A stretch of DNA of 64,000 nucleotides from Actinomycetota bacterium (GTDB taxonomy: Bacteria > Actinomycetota > Geothermincolia > Fen-727 > Anoxymicrobiaceae), in the NCBI GenBank assembly GCA_018831265.1, contig JAHJCO010000026.1, positions 62,001 through 126,000 on the forward strand. The letters are read 5' to 3'. The notes beneath the pieces were generated by a model. The model saw only the letters and a list, made by a program, of their open reading frames with translations, was not told the DNA's origin and ran no database searches. Position 1 is the first letter of the stretch. The number at the start of each line of letters is the position of its first letter. A program made the position numbers and the translations under genes. Shown in pieces: positions 8,474-17,845 of the stretch.

Positions 8474-10891
8474 ATGAGCGAAAAGAAGACGCGATTGAGA
8501 CGCATAATAAAGAAGCCCGAGATGAACACGATGCGCACCAAACTGGTGCGGGAGATCATGCGCGCCAAGGTGCGCTTCATCGCCATCACCTTCGTCGTGG
8601 CGATCGGGGTCATGATCTTCATCGCGTCCTCGATGTCATACCGGAACCTGAAGACCTCATACCTCTATACCTACGAGAAGCTTAACTTTGCGGACTTCAG
8701 AGTAAAGTCAGAGAACATTCCCCGGTACATCGTCGACAGGGTCTCCGACATAAACGGTGTCACCATGATCACTCCGAGGGTCAGGGTCGACGACTCGTTT
8801 TCACTGCCCGACGGCAAGCACCTGGTTGGACGTGTCACCGGCCTGCCGACCCAGAAGCCGATAGTGGACGACCTGCTCTTGAAGGAAGGTAGATATTTCG
8901 AGCCTGGCGACAAGATGGTCTGCATAGCGGAGTCACACTTCGCCGAGTTCTACGACCTCCACCCGGGCGATACCATCACCTACCTCAAGAAAGGCACAGA
9001 GTATCCCGTCGAGATAATCGGTGTCGCCGGAAGTCCCGAGTACCTCGTTCTCGCAGGCGAAAAGGGTGACTTCAGCCCCATACTCTCGGCCTCCGCGATG
9101 GCCATAGTCTGGGTCCCCATGGAAGACGCCCAGTGGATGGCCGGCCTCCCCCAGTCTTACAACCAGGTCCTTTTCAAGGTGAAGGACCCCTCGGACATGG
9201 AATCGCAGATGATCCAGGCCGAGGAGATCATGAAGTACACCGGGATCACCGAGATCCTCACCCAGGACCAGCACCAGGGCAACCAGATGCTGGAGATGGA
9301 CCTGGAAGGGATGAAGAGTTTCGCCCTCTTCTTCCCCCTCCTCTTTCTCGGTATAGCCTGCTTCAGCATCTACATCCTGCTCAGCAGGCTGGTCTATACC
9401 CAGAGACCTTTCATCGGGGTCATGCGCGCCATGGGCTACGCCAGGAAGGACATCCTTACCCACTACCTCTCCTTCGCGCTGGCGATCGGCGTGCTGGGCG
9501 CGGTGCTCGGCGTGGCCGCGGGGTACGGACTGTCGTACTTCATCACCACGGTGTACGCCTCGACCATGGGCGTCCCGCTGGTCCACGTGGAGGTATACTG
9601 GGCGGTGCTCTTCCAGGGCGCCAGCCTCGCGCTGCTGTTCTGCGCCTTCGCCGGGTTCGTTCCCGCCGCCCGCTCCGCCCGCCTCGACCCCTCCAAGGCG
9701 ATGCGCGGCGAGACGCTGGAGACCCAGTACAAGAAGCCCCTGCTCGAACGCATCCTCCCGTTCATGTCGAAGATCCCCATGTTCATCAAGGTGCCTCTCC
9801 GCAACCTTTCCAGGAACCGGCGCCGCACCGCCTTCACCATCATCGGGCTGGTGTTCTCCGTGATGATCGTACTCGTTTTCCTGGGGGTGCTTGACACCTC
9901 CAGCGACGCCATGAACCGTGGCTTCAACCTCAACAACCGGTACGACATGGTGGCGATCTTCATGGGAGGCCGCGACGCCGCGCTCATAAGCAAGATACAG
10001 CGCATCCCGGGCGTGGAAGAGGTCGAACCGACGATAGGCACCGACGTCAGGATGGCCTGGGACGGGGACTCCAGCGACACCATCGTCATGGGTGTCATGC
10101 CGGAGACCGACATGAGGTTGTTCTTCACCCCCGAGCGCAAGCAGGTGTATCTCACGGATCGGCACGTTCTGCTCAACCAGTACTATCACCTCGAGAAAGG
10201 GTTGAACACCGGCGATACCGTCAGGATCACCACGCCCTACCAGGAGGAGTCCTTCGTGGTAGGCGAGTTCATCGAGGAGCCGATGGGCAACATCGTCTAC
10301 ATGACGCGCGACGACGTCCGCGAGCTGCTCGACTACGGCATGACCTCTCGCGGAAGCTTCTACGTCAGGACCGAGCCGGGCAAATCGGTCGAGGTGAGGA
10401 GGGAGCTCGAAGAGATCCCCAGCATGGCCACCATCATCGACCTCGAGGAGATCAAGCGCGAGATCGACAACTACATGTCGCTCATGTACGTCATCGTCTA
10501 CGTGATGCTCGTGTTCGCGGTCCTCATGGCGTTCACCCTCACCTTCAACACCATCACCATAAACATCCTGGAGCGCGAGCGGGAGATAGCCACAATACGG
10601 ACCATCGGCACCGAGCCCTGGAAGATCGGGGCCATGGCGACCACGGAGAACCTGATCCTGGGACTTGTGGCGATAGTTCCCGGATGCCTCCTGGGCGTCC
10701 TGGTGGGGCGCTACGCGATGAGCCTGCAGAACACGGAGTACATGACGCTGTCACTGGTGGTCAGCACCAGGAGCTACATCCTGGTATCCGTGGGTATCAT
10801 CATTATCCTGCTCCTGTGCCAGGTCCCCTCCCTGCGCTACGTGCAGAGGGTGGAGCTGGCCCAGGCGACCAAGGAGCGAGGGGGGGGCTAG
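8474..10891 (+). CDS. FtsX/MacB-type ABC transporter permease
   Basis: An 805-residue membrane protein with two FtsX-like permease halves. TM1 is near residues 35-55 (after LVREIMRAKVRF), followed by a large extracytoplasmic domain, three helices near 280-405, a central TM near 450, a second extracytoplasmic domain, and three helices near 670-790. The typical coupling segment LEREREIATIRTIG is visible. Such proteins work with a MacB/LolD-type ATPase to move lipids or lipoproteins or to drive envelope hydrolases. No ATPase gene lies beside it here, so the partner is elsewhere or supplied in trans. Confidence 0.85.
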   Translation: MSEKKTRLRRIIKKPEMNTMRTKLVREIMRAKVRFIAITFVVAIGVMIFIASSMSYRNLKTSYLYTYEKLNFADFRVKSENIPRYIVDRVSDINGVTMITPRVRVDDSFSLPDGKHLVGRVTGLPTQKPIVDDLLLKEGRYFEPGDKMVCIAESHFAEFYDLHPGDTITYLKKGTEYPVEIIGVAGSPEYLVLAGEKGDFSPILSASAMAIVWVPMEDAQWMAGLPQSYNQVLFKVKDPSDMESQMIQAEEIMKYTGITEILTQDQHQGNQMLEMDLEGMKSFALFFPLLFLGIACFSIYILLSRLVYTQRPFIGVMRAMGYARKDILTHYLSFALAIGVLGAVLGVAAGYGLSYFITTVYASTMGVPLVHVEVYWAVLFQGASLALLFCAFAGFVPAARSARLDPSKAMRGETLETQYKKPLLERILPFMSKIPMFIKVPLRNLSRNRRRTAFTIIGLVFSVMIVLVFLGVLDTSSDAMNRGFNLNNRYDMVAIFMGGRDAALISKIQRIPGVEEVEPTIGTDVRMAWDGDSSDTIVMGVMPETDMRLFFTPERKQVYLTDRHVLLNQYYHLEKGLNTGDTVRITTPYQEESFVVGEFIEEPMGNIVYMTRDDVRELLDYGMTSRGSFYVRTEPGKSVEVRRELEEIPSMATIIDLEEIKREIDNYMSLMYVIVYVMLVFAVLMAFTLTFNTITINILEREREIATIRTIGTEPWKIGAMATTENLILGLVAIVPGCLLGVLVGRYAMSLQNTEYMTLSLVVSTRSYILVSVGIIIILLLCQVPSLRYVQRVELAQATKERGGG

Positions 10892-10980
10892 GGCACCCCG
10901 TCTCCCCCTCCCACGGCGGCCCGGCACGTTCTGCTATACTGCTCTCCAGGTAAATCGAGACCCGGGGTCTGGAATCCTTT

Positions 10981-12642
10981 ATGTCTGCATCCAGAACTGA
11001 GAACGTCAGGAGGGTGGTCTGCGCGCTCGCGGCCTCACTGGTCCTGCTGGCCTGCCTCCCCTCCCCCGCCGCGCTGTCGGCTCCTTCCCTCGAGTACGGG
11101 TTGAAGCCCTCGGACGGCGATCCGACCGTCATAGAGGTGACGGTGAGCTTCGACATCAAGCAGGGAGAGCAGTTGTTCCTGCGCAGGTTCGACCCCGGGT
11201 CGAGCTCCTGGGAACCCGATGTTGAACCCACCATAGAGTTCGAGCCCGACAGTAACCCTGCCTATTCACTCGAGCCTTTGCCGGACGGCTCCGGCTGGGT
11301 GGTCACGGGCAAATCGGGAGGCAAGGCCGAGATAGACTACGCGGTTCGTTTCCAGACGGGCGCTCCTCCCCTGAAGCGCGAGGACGCCCCTCAGGCCCCG
11401 CTGCCGCCCCGGTACCTGTTCGGGGACGGTCTGACCGTTTTCCGCAGCCACGACGCGATCCTGAGCGTGTGGAAGGCACCGGGGGCCGCTCCGCTGAGCG
11501 ATTCGGCCACCGTGCGCCTGCATCCGCCTTCCGGGCAGAAGGCGCTGATGCCCTGGCCCCTGCAGGACTCGAAGCAGGGCGTCTACACCGTGGCCGGCCA
11601 GGAGGCGCTCTTCCAGCAGTTCATAACCTGGGGACGCCTGGACACCATCGAGGTGCGGAAGTCGAAGCCCACGCTGACCGCGGGCTTCGCCGGCGACTAC
11701 GGGGGTGACGGGGAGGACAGGCAGCGGTACGCCGACGCGCTCTCAACCCTTTACGGTGACCTGGAGGGATCGCTGGGAGCGAGGCCCGATGCCGACCTCG
11801 TGACGGTGCTGGTCGCGCCCGGCTCGGCCTTCGGGATCAGGGAACCGGCCTCGGACACCATGTTCCAGTCGGTTGTCCTGTTCACCGACGGGGCGCTCGA
11901 GGACTCGAACGCCGCTTCAGCCACCCGTGCGCTCTTCTGGCTCTGGAACGGCTGGACGATGCTGCCGAGGTCCGGCGGCGGTGCGGAGTGGTTCCAGCAG
12001 GGTATGCCCTGGCTGTACTGCTATCGCGTGGCGGCGAGGGCCGGCCTGATGTCCGGCAACCTGGCCTACTCCGGGTTCTCGGATGTCTACGCCGGCTACC
12101 TGGAGGACGCCGACGCGCGTACCATGTCTCTGTCCGCGACCGAGGAGTCCGGCAACGACTCCCTGCTGCGTGACAAGGGAGCCGCCCTGTGCGCGAGTAT
12201 CGCGGTGAGGCTTCCGGCCGAGAGCCAGGGCGCGACCAGGGACATCGACTGGCTGGTCGGCCGGGTGGCCGAGGGTTTCGACGCCCTGGAGGGCGAGCGC
12301 TACACGCTCGCGGACATCAGCGAGATCCTGGAGAACGCGACCGGCCGGAGTTGGGACAAGTACTTCGCCGGCAGGGTCCGGGGCGATGACCTGATAGGCG
12401 CCGACGAGTTCTCCTCGACCGACGTCTTCGGCGTCTCCACCGTCGCCCAATCGTCCAACGAGGTGCCGCGCGGGTCGGGGAAGAACGCCTGGATACTCCT
12501 CATCGTCGCAATAGTGATCATCCTGCTGATACCGGTGGTCCTCAGCGCGTACGTCCGCAGGTCGGTCAAGCTCGACCTGACCATGCCCAAGATACTACCC
12601 GACGACGACTTCGACGACGAGGGCGGGGACCAGCCAGTGTAA
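10981..12642 (+). CDS. Membrane-anchored M61-like protein lacking catalytic residues
   Basis: A 553-residue protein with a signal peptide (residues 1-34), an N-terminal beta-rich domain, an M61 (glycyl aminopeptidase)-like helical domain (about 240-470), and a C-terminal TM helix (about 500-520) with a short acidic tail. The M61 zinc motif HEXXH before WN is replaced by RALFWLWN (316-323), and the glutamate ligand segment reads EWFQQGMPWLYCYRVAARAG. The scaffold is therefore recognisable but the zinc ligands are gone, implying a non-enzymatic surface role. The M61 match is by eye. A TATACT box lies about 45 bases upstream. Confidence 0.6.
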   Translation: MSASRTENVRRVVCALAASLVLLACLPSPAALSAPSLEYGLKPSDGDPTVIEVTVSFDIKQGEQLFLRRFDPGSSSWEPDVEPTIEFEPDSNPAYSLEPLPDGSGWVVTGKSGGKAEIDYAVRFQTGAPPLKREDAPQAPLPPRYLFGDGLTVFRSHDAILSVWKAPGAAPLSDSATVRLHPPSGQKALMPWPLQDSKQGVYTVAGQEALFQQFITWGRLDTIEVRKSKPTLTAGFAGDYGGDGEDRQRYADALSTLYGDLEGSLGARPDADLVTVLVAPGSAFGIREPASDTMFQSVVLFTDGALEDSNAASATRALFWLWNGWTMLPRSGGGAEWFQQGMPWLYCYRVAARAGLMSGNLAYSGFSDVYAGYLEDADARTMSLSATEESGNDSLLRDKGAALCASIAVRLPAESQGATRDIDWLVGRVAEGFDALEGERYTLADISEILENATGRSWDKYFAGRVRGDDLIGADEFSSTDVFGVSTVAQSSNEVPRGSGKNAWILLIVAIVIILLIPVVLSAYVRRSVKLDLTMPKILPDDDFDDEGGDQPV

Positions 12643-12668
12643 CAAAAGGGCCAGACCCTTCTGTTACA
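12638..12668. terminator. Bidirectional hairpin between convergent genes
   Basis: Arms of 13 bases (TGTAACAAAAGGG and CCCTTCTGTTACA, one mismatch) surround CCAGA. The TAA stop of the M61-like gene and the TAA stop of queC both lie inside the arms, so a single palindrome serves both convergent genes. Confidence 0.7.
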
Positions 12669-13323
12669 TTCTGTCGGAACGACCGCCCAGCGCCGAGCGT
12701 CGGAGGACGCACGAGTCGCACACCCCGCAGTGCTCATCATTCTTCGGCGCGTAGCACGAGAACGTCAGGTCCCATGGGACCCCCAGGCGGTCGCCGAGGC
12801 CCACGATCCCCTCTTTGTCGAGGTCTATCAGTGGCAGCACCAGGGAGAGCCGCGCCCGGTCGAGCCCCAGCCTGCCGGCCAGCTCCATCGAGGCGAGGAA
12901 ATCGCCCCGGCAGTCGGGATACCCCGCGGCGTCGTCGGCGCCGGCCCCCAGGTAGACCTCGGTGTTCCCCGATACCGCCGCCATGCCGAACGCGTACGAG
13001 AGAAACACGATGTTCCGTCCGGGGAAGAACGTGTCGGCGGTCCCGCCCGCGCCTGTCTTTTCGCTGGAGCGCCCCCTGGACAGCGGGGAGCCGGGTTCGG
13101 TGAGCCCCCCGCCGTACGGGAAGCGCACCTCGATGATATGCGGCCCGTCCACACCGGCGGCCGCGCACAAGGCCCGTGCCGCGCGCAGTTCCCTGGCAAG
13201 GGCGCGTTGCGACCAGTCGAAGAAGACCGTCTTTACCCGCGAGGTACCGTGATCGGCGACCGCCTTGTAGAGGCAGACCGCCGAGTCCATCCCGCCGCTG
13301 AGAAGAACCAGGGCACCGCCCAC
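12664..13323 (-). CDS. queC: 7-cyano-7-deazaguanine synthase
   Basis: A 219-residue enzyme converting 7-carboxy-7-deazaguanine to preQ0 with ATP and ammonia in the queuosine pathway. Evidence: the PP-loop SGGMDSAVCLY (residues 9-19), FPGRN (about 103), ADD..YPDCR (about 133) and the C-terminal zinc-binding cluster CYAPKNDEHCGVCDSC (about 189-204). It starts at GTG five bases after the stop of the DUF3786 gene, so the pair is an operon. No other queuosine genes are in the window. Confidence 0.9.
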   Translation of the reverse strand: MGGALVLLSGGMDSAVCLYKAVADHGTSRVKTVFFDWSQRALARELRAARALCAAAGVDGPHIIEVRFPYGGGLTEPGSPLSRGRSSEKTGAGGTADTFFPGRNIVFLSYAFGMAAVSGNTEVYLGAGADDAAGYPDCRGDFLASMELAGRLGLDRARLSLVLPLIDLDKEGIVGLGDRLGVPWDLTFSCYAPKNDEHCGVCDSCVLRRSALGGRSDRM

Positions 13324-13327
13324 TCCC

Positions 13328-13948
13328 CTACCTCCCCGGGGACTTGAGGAGACGCGAGGCTATCGCCTCCGCGCCCATCCTGAGCTCGAAGGGGTTGAGG
13401 TGATGGGAGCACGCCGCGTCGAAGAGCACTCGCGCGCCGGCGTCGAACTCCTCGTCGCCGGCGTGGACCGCCAGGCAGACCTTGACACGCGGGAAGAGCA
13501 GGAAAGAGTAGGCGCGGTCGGCGATCTCCTCCGGGGCCCCACCGATCGACCTCGCCGCCGCGTCGAACGCGTCCAGGTCTCCGCCGTACGCGAGCGCGAT
13601 GGGGTCCTCGACGCTCCGCGCCACCACCGGCTCGTAGAACCGGCCGCCGGGAAGCTCCCGGTAGGCCACCCACCTTCCCTCCGGCTCGCTCCCGTCGGTC
13701 TTCCCGAGGTAGATCACGGCGAGGAGCTTGAGAACGAACGAGGACACCTTCGGCTGTGCTTCGATCTCGATATCCGGGAAGGTGACCGAGATGGTGCCGT
13801 CCAGGACCGGCAGGACCAGCCGCTCGCCGGACTCGACCTGCTCCAGGGAGGCGCCCGCCAGCCGGGCCATCTTCTCGGGGTCCGCGTCATGGAGTATCCT
13901 CAGCGGCTCGTCGAAAGGGTTCTCCCCCGGCGTCTTCTCCACAAGCAC
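13328..13948 (-). CDS. DUF3786 family protein
   Basis: A 206-residue protein with the pattern I recognise for DUF3786: WVAYRELPGGRFYEPV (about residues 93-108), LGG-like and D-rich middle, LLFPRVKVCLAVH (about 149-161), GDEEFDAGARVLFDA (about 163-177). This family is common in anaerobes and has no firm function. It lies upstream of queC in the same operon. The proposed GTG start sits beside the R2 repeat, and a second GTG two codons later is possible. Confidence 0.7.
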   Translation of the reverse strand: MLVEKTPGENPFDEPLRILHDADPEKMARLAGASLEQVESGERLVLPVLDGTISVTFPDIEIEAQPKVSSFVLKLLAVIYLGKTDGSEPEGRWVAYRELPGGRFYEPVVARSVEDPIALAYGGDLDAFDAAARSIGGAPEEIADRAYSFLLFPRVKVCLAVHAGDEEFDAGARVLFDAACSHHLNPFELRMGAEAIASRLLKSPGR

Positions 13949-13954
13949 CTCTGA

Positions 13955-14108
13955 CTAGAATTGGGGTCAGGCACGATTCAAGTCATCCAATGGTATCCTA
14001 TCCCTTCCAGCGGGGTATTGGAGACTAGAGCGGGGTCAGGCACCATTCAAGTCACACCAGGCAGGTTGTTTGGACTTAGTGCTGACATTGAATGTAGCCT
14101 GACCCTAG
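13955..14108. repeat. Hairpin repeat R2 (partial plus complete unit)
   Basis: Two units start CTAG and carry GGGGTCAGGCACSATTCAAG. The second, 14025-14108, is complete: its right arm repeats the same sequence inverted and it ends in CCTGACCCTAG. The element touches the stop codon of the dUTPase gene on one side and nearly reaches the DUF3786 start on the other. Confidence 0.75.
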
Positions 14109-14557
14109 CCGGTGGAGCCGAAGCCGTCTTCTCCGCGGGCCGTGGGGTCAAGCTCGTCGACCTGCTCGAGGTCGGCCAGCTCGACCCTCTGGAAGACGAG
14201 CTGGCAGATCTTGTCGCCGCGGTGTACCTCGAACGAGGAACGGGGGTCGAGGTTCACCAGGATGACCTTTATCTCGCCGCGATAGTGTGAGTCGATGAGC
14301 CCCGGCGTGTTCACGATGCTGATGCCGTGGCGCGAGGCCAGTCCGCTCCTCGGCTGGACGAAGCCGGCGTACCCCTCGGGGATGGACACGGCGATGCCGG
14401 TTGGGACGAGTGCCCGCTCTCCCGGGTGCAGGACGACGTCGAGGGCGCTGGAGAGGTCGCAGCCCGCGTCACCTTCGTGAGCGTACGCGGGTGTCGGCAC
14501 CCCCGGATCTACCTTGCGGAACCTGACGGTGAAAGCCAGCGCGTTCCCTTCCGTCAG
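14105..14557 (-). CDS. dut: dUTP diphosphatase
   Basis: A trimeric dUTPase that hydrolyses dUTP to dUMP, limiting uracil in DNA. The five conserved motifs are visible: [29 protein letters not shown], and the C-terminal arm GEDGFGSTG. The start is uncertain. The CTG at 14557 overlaps the TGA of the preceding thioredoxin-like gene (150 residues); a CTG at 14539 sits better behind GGAAGG (144 residues). Last gene of the nrdR-nrdD unit, an arrangement that fits deoxynucleotide metabolism. Confidence 0.88.
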   Translation of the reverse strand: MTEGNALAFTVRFRKVDPGVPTPAYAHEGDAGCDLSSALDVVLHPGERALVPTGIAVSIPEGYAGFVQPRSGLASRHGISIVNTPGLIDSHYRGEIKVILVNLDPRSSFEVHRGDKICQLVFQRVELADLEQVDELDPTARGEDGFGSTG

Positions 14558-14796
14558 GCCGCGTAGTTGGCGATCTCGGTAGGCCTTGGCACGTGGCAGC
14601 GCCAGGACTGGATCACGGCGTCGTGCTCGTCCACCAGCACCATCGACGGCGTGCACAGAACGCTGTGGAAAGCGGCCTCGGCGAGGCCCTCGGCGTCGTC
14701 CAGGCTGTAGAGCCTGCTGAAGGAGAACTGGCCCGCGACCTCCTTAGCCGCCGGACAGTTCGGACAGTCGCCCTTCACGAACACCTTCAGAATCAT
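14554..14796 (-). CDS. Small thioredoxin/glutaredoxin-like protein
   Basis: An 80-residue redox protein with the active-site motif CPNC (residues 11-14) and a cis-proline-like TPS segment (about 49-51). It overlaps the 3' end of nrdD by about 50 bases and stops where dut begins. This small protein probably supplies reducing equivalents to the anaerobic reductase, as NrdH-type proteins do for other reductases; the link is inferred from position. Confidence 0.75.
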   Translation of the reverse strand: MILKVFVKGDCPNCPAAKEVAGQFSFSRLYSLDDAEGLAEAAFHSVLCTPSMVLVDEHDAVIQSWRCHVPRPTEIANYAA

Positions 14797-16921
14797 CCTT
14801 CCCCCCTCCTGTCAGCGGAGTCCTCTTCCGCTGCTTGAGCTCTCCCATCTTTCCCTTGTTCCACGTCGAGACCTTTGAGTAGTAGCCGACGATCCTGGTT
14901 ATCCCGTAGACGTCCTCCGAGCCGCAGATCGGGCACGTCTCCGACAGGCCCCTGGAGGTGCGGCTGCAGGCGTCGCATACCGTGAACTCCGGGCTGAACG
15001 CGACCTGGGCCGCGTTGGTGTCGGCGAAGATCTTCTCCACGAAGCGCCGTATGGAGGCGGCGGGCGGCTGGTGTTCCCCCAGCCATACGTGGATTATTGC
15101 CCCCGCCTTGATCAGCGGGTGGAACAGGCTCTGCTTCTGCACCCGCTCGATGTAGTCGATGTCGGCGTGGGTCGCCAGGTGCACGCTGTTGGTGTAGTAG
15201 TACTGATCGGCGACGGCGTCGCCCTTGAGCACCTCTTTGGCCTGCTCGGGGTAGTACTTCATGTCGAGCTTGGCCAGCCGGTACCCGCTCGACTCGGCCG
15301 GCGACTCCTCGAGCACGATGTTGATGCCGTACTTCTCGGAGAGCCGCTCGCAGACCAGGCTCATATGGGCCACGACCTTCAGCCCGAAGCGGAGCGCCTC
15401 GGGCGACTCGTGCAGCTGCGTGCCCTTGTGGTACTGGACCATCTCGTTGAGCCCCAGCAGGCCCGCCAGGTAGGTCAGGCGGTCCAGCCGCAGGTACGGC
15501 TCGCCGTCGTGCTCCATGGTGAGCAGCGACACCGGCCCCTCCCTGCCGAGCTCCATCAGGCTGGCTATGAATCGCTTCTTCTGCAGGTGCGCCCGCGCGA
15601 CCATCTCCAGCGTCTTCTCCAGCTCGCTGAACAGCATCTCGTCGGAGCCCTGTGCCCGGTAGGCGATCCTGGGCAGGTTGATGGTGATGTTCTGCAGCGC
15701 GGAGAAGCGCATCCGCTCGGGGGTGAGGGCCTCCAGCAGGTCCTCCTCCCGCAGCTTGAGCTTCAGCCTGCAGCACTGAGATACCGTGACCTCGTCCCCG
15801 CGGTCGAATACGAAGTAGGTTATCCCCTGCTTGCTGGCCACCTCGCACGCCTGGTCCAGGAACTCCTCCCAGCCCGCGGTGCGGAAGAAGTCGTCGTTGA
15901 TGTGCAGGAGCGGCTTCGGGAAGACGAAGGTCTTGCCCATCGCGTCGCCCTTCTGGTAGACCTCGAAGAGCGCCTTGAGGAACCTCTGGGCCTCCTCCTC
16001 GTAGTCGGCGTAGGTCTTTCCCGTCGGCACCCCGCCGGGGCCTATGGCCGGCGCGTCCCTGAGGTGCCTCGGAACGTTCCAGTAGAGGTTGAAGTCGGTG
16101 AACACGACCTGGCTGCCCCTCGCGCCGGCGAGCTGGTTGAATTCGAAGATGAGCATCTGGGCCAGCTGCCGGATTCGCTCGTAGGGCATGTCCACGAGGA
16201 ACGGGGCGAAGAAGACGTTGACCGCCTCCCAGCCGATCGCGCCCGCGTAGTAGGACTGGAGCGTGGAAGCCATCTTGACCATGTGCCCGATGAGCACGTC
16301 GGGGTGCCGCGCCGGGTCGCTGGTGCTGGTGATGTTAGGGAGCCTCAGCCCGAACTTCTTGACGTACTCGAGGCTGTGTCCACCACAATAAGGCCGGGTT
16401 ATGAAGCCGAGATCGTGCAGGTGCAGGGCGCCCTCGTAGTGAGCCCGGGCGATGTCCTCGGAGAAGACCCGCTCCAGGGCGTACTGCTTGAGAACGGTCT
16501 CGGCGATGGTCAGGTTTATGCTCTCGGGGTTGTGGGTGGTGTTGGAGTTCTCCTTGTTGGCCTGGGTGATTATGTTTTCCACATCGTAGGTGGGGAGACC
16601 CAGCTTGGTGTGCCGCCGGATCATGTGGGCAAGGCCTCGCTCCATGAGCTGCAGGTCGACCAGCTCGCGGATCAGGCTGGTGGTGACCCTGGTCTGGCCG
16701 GAGGCGACGAGCGCCCGCTCGACCCCGTCGGCTATCTCCAGCGCCAGGTCGGGGCTCGCCTGTGCCTCGAGGATGATCGAGTCGACTATCTTCTGCTTGT
16801 CCCAGAGGTTTATCTCCTCCTGGGAGACCGTACTCACCTGGAGCGCTATGTCGGTGGCGTCCCCGGCGGGCCTGTAGTCGAAGTCGTTCCCGTTGTTGAG
16901 TATCTGGATGCGAGGCGTCAC
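14744..16921 (-). CDS. nrdD: Anaerobic ribonucleoside-triphosphate reductase
   Basis: A 725-residue class III reductase that makes dNTPs from NTPs by a glycyl radical. It has an N-terminal ATP-cone-like region (about residues 25-115), a catalytic barrel, a C-terminal zinc site (CDAC...CPIC, about 648-667) and the glycyl radical segment RIVGYYSKV (about 676). The 40-residue charged tail overlaps the thioredoxin-like gene. NrdR lies 22 bases upstream, suggesting joint regulation. The activating enzyme NrdG is not in this window, so it must lie elsewhere. Implies anaerobic growth. Confidence 0.93.
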   Translation of the reverse strand: MTPRIQILNNGNDFDYRPAGDATDIALQVSTVSQEEINLWDKQKIVDSIILEAQASPDLALEIADGVERALVASGQTRVTTSLIRELVDLQLMERGLAHMIRRHTKLGLPTYDVENIITQANKENSNTTHNPESINLTIAETVLKQYALERVFSEDIARAHYEGALHLHDLGFITRPYCGGHSLEYVKKFGLRLPNITSTSDPARHPDVLIGHMVKMASTLQSYYAGAIGWEAVNVFFAPFLVDMPYERIRQLAQMLIFEFNQLAGARGSQVVFTDFNLYWNVPRHLRDAPAIGPGGVPTGKTYADYEEEAQRFLKALFEVYQKGDAMGKTFVFPKPLLHINDDFFRTAGWEEFLDQACEVASKQGITYFVFDRGDEVTVSQCCRLKLKLREEDLLEALTPERMRFSALQNITINLPRIAYRAQGSDEMLFSELEKTLEMVARAHLQKKRFIASLMELGREGPVSLLTMEHDGEPYLRLDRLTYLAGLLGLNEMVQYHKGTQLHESPEALRFGLKVVAHMSLVCERLSEKYGINIVLEESPAESSGYRLAKLDMKYYPEQAKEVLKGDAVADQYYYTNSVHLATHADIDYIERVQKQSLFHPLIKAGAIIHVWLGEHQPPAASIRRFVEKIFADTNAAQVAFSPEFTVCDACSRTSRGLSETCPICGSEDVYGITRIVGYYSKVSTWNKGKMGELKQRKRTPLTGGGKDDSEGVREGRLSELSGG

Positions 16922-16943
16922 TTCTCCCCCTTCTTCCGCAGGT

Positions 16944-17426
16944 TCATCTGCCCGGAGTCGAGCTGTTCTCCTGCTCCGGCAGGAACTCTCCCAGCTCGCG
17001 CTGGAACTCGCTGATGTCGTCGAAGCGCTTGTAGACGGATGTGAACCTTATGTAGGCGACCTCGTCGATCTCCCTGAGCCTTTCCATGACCATGCGGCCG
17101 ATCTCTACCGAGGTTATCTCCCTGTCCCGCCTCTTCATGATCTCTTCCTCTATCCGGTCCACGCTGGACTCGATAAGATCGGCGGGTACGTCTCTCTTGC
17201 TGGTGGCGCGATAGAAGCCCGTCGCGAGCTTCTCACGGTCGTAGGCCTCGAGGGTCGTGCCGTCGCTCTTGCGCACCATCACCTCGACCCTAGGAAGCCG
17301 CTCGAACGTCGTAAAACGCCTGCCGCAGGAAAGGCAGTGGCGCCGCCGCCTTATGGCCGCGCCCTCCTCGATGGATCGCGAGTCGATCACCTTCGTCTTC
17401 TTGTTACCGCAGTAAGGGCACTTCAT
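16944..17426 (-). CDS. nrdR: Transcriptional repressor NrdR
   Basis: A 160-residue regulator with a zinc ribbon at the N-terminus (MKCPYCGNKKTKVIDSR, then HCLSCGRRFTTFER) and an ATP-cone (about residues 48-140). NrdR binds dATP/ATP and represses ribonucleotide reductase genes. It leads the nrdD operon, so autoregulation is likely. The C-terminal 15 residues are unremarkable and polar. Confidence 0.95.
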   Translation of the reverse strand: MKCPYCGNKKTKVIDSRSIEEGAAIRRRRHCLSCGRRFTTFERLPRVEVMVRKSDGTTLEAYDREKLATGFYRATSKRDVPADLIESSVDRIEEEIMKRRDREITSVEIGRMVMERLREIDEVAYIRFTSVYKRFDDISEFQRELGEFLPEQENSSTPGR

Positions 17427-17845
17427 TTCTGAACCACAGATTCCTCGTTTATCCCTGTGGGAGCCCGAAATAACAATGTTTCGGATAGATCATTCATTCG
17501 CTACCTCTGGCCCACATCTTGTGCTGCTGCGCTATTCTCCGCACAACATGAGGTGGTGTCAATACGGTATCGGTAAAAAAAATCCCTCTCACGGGCGTTC
17601 AGAGTTCGGCAGCATTCTGAAGCTCGATTTAAGGTTTAGATAGGCTGATTGAACCCTGTGGAAAACCTGAACCTTCTCTATTCCCCGCCACATCAGGGAC
17701 GCCGGGCGCATGGCTCGCTGGAGTTAACATCAAAGGTACGCGCCCGCGTGGAGGAACCGATCTGCTTGAATGCGTGATGCATGAAGCGGACGTACAAGGA
17801 ATTTTTTTTCTCAGCGTTGAGTGGAGGTTGAAGCCGGATTGCCAA
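17427..17845. other. Intergenic region between hflX and nrdR
   Basis: About 420 bases that hold the nrdR promoter near the right of nrdR and otherwise no supported gene. An A-run (17576-17583) and a T-run (17801-17808) are visible. The downstream end of hflX carries no obvious hairpin terminator. I recognise no RNA gene. Confidence 0.4.
17448..17476 (-). promoter_or_regulatory. Candidate promoter of the nrdR-nrdD operon
   Basis: Read leftward, TTGTTA (17476-17471) and GATAAA (17453-17448) are 17 bases apart, and the nrdR ATG lies about 22 bases beyond. I did not find a convincing NrdR box here. Confidence 0.45.

Noticed and set aside
17427..17845. Non-coding RNA or NrdR boxes in the nrdR-hflX gap
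   Set aside because: No recognised RNA fold and no convincing palindromic NrdR box pair could be found by eye.
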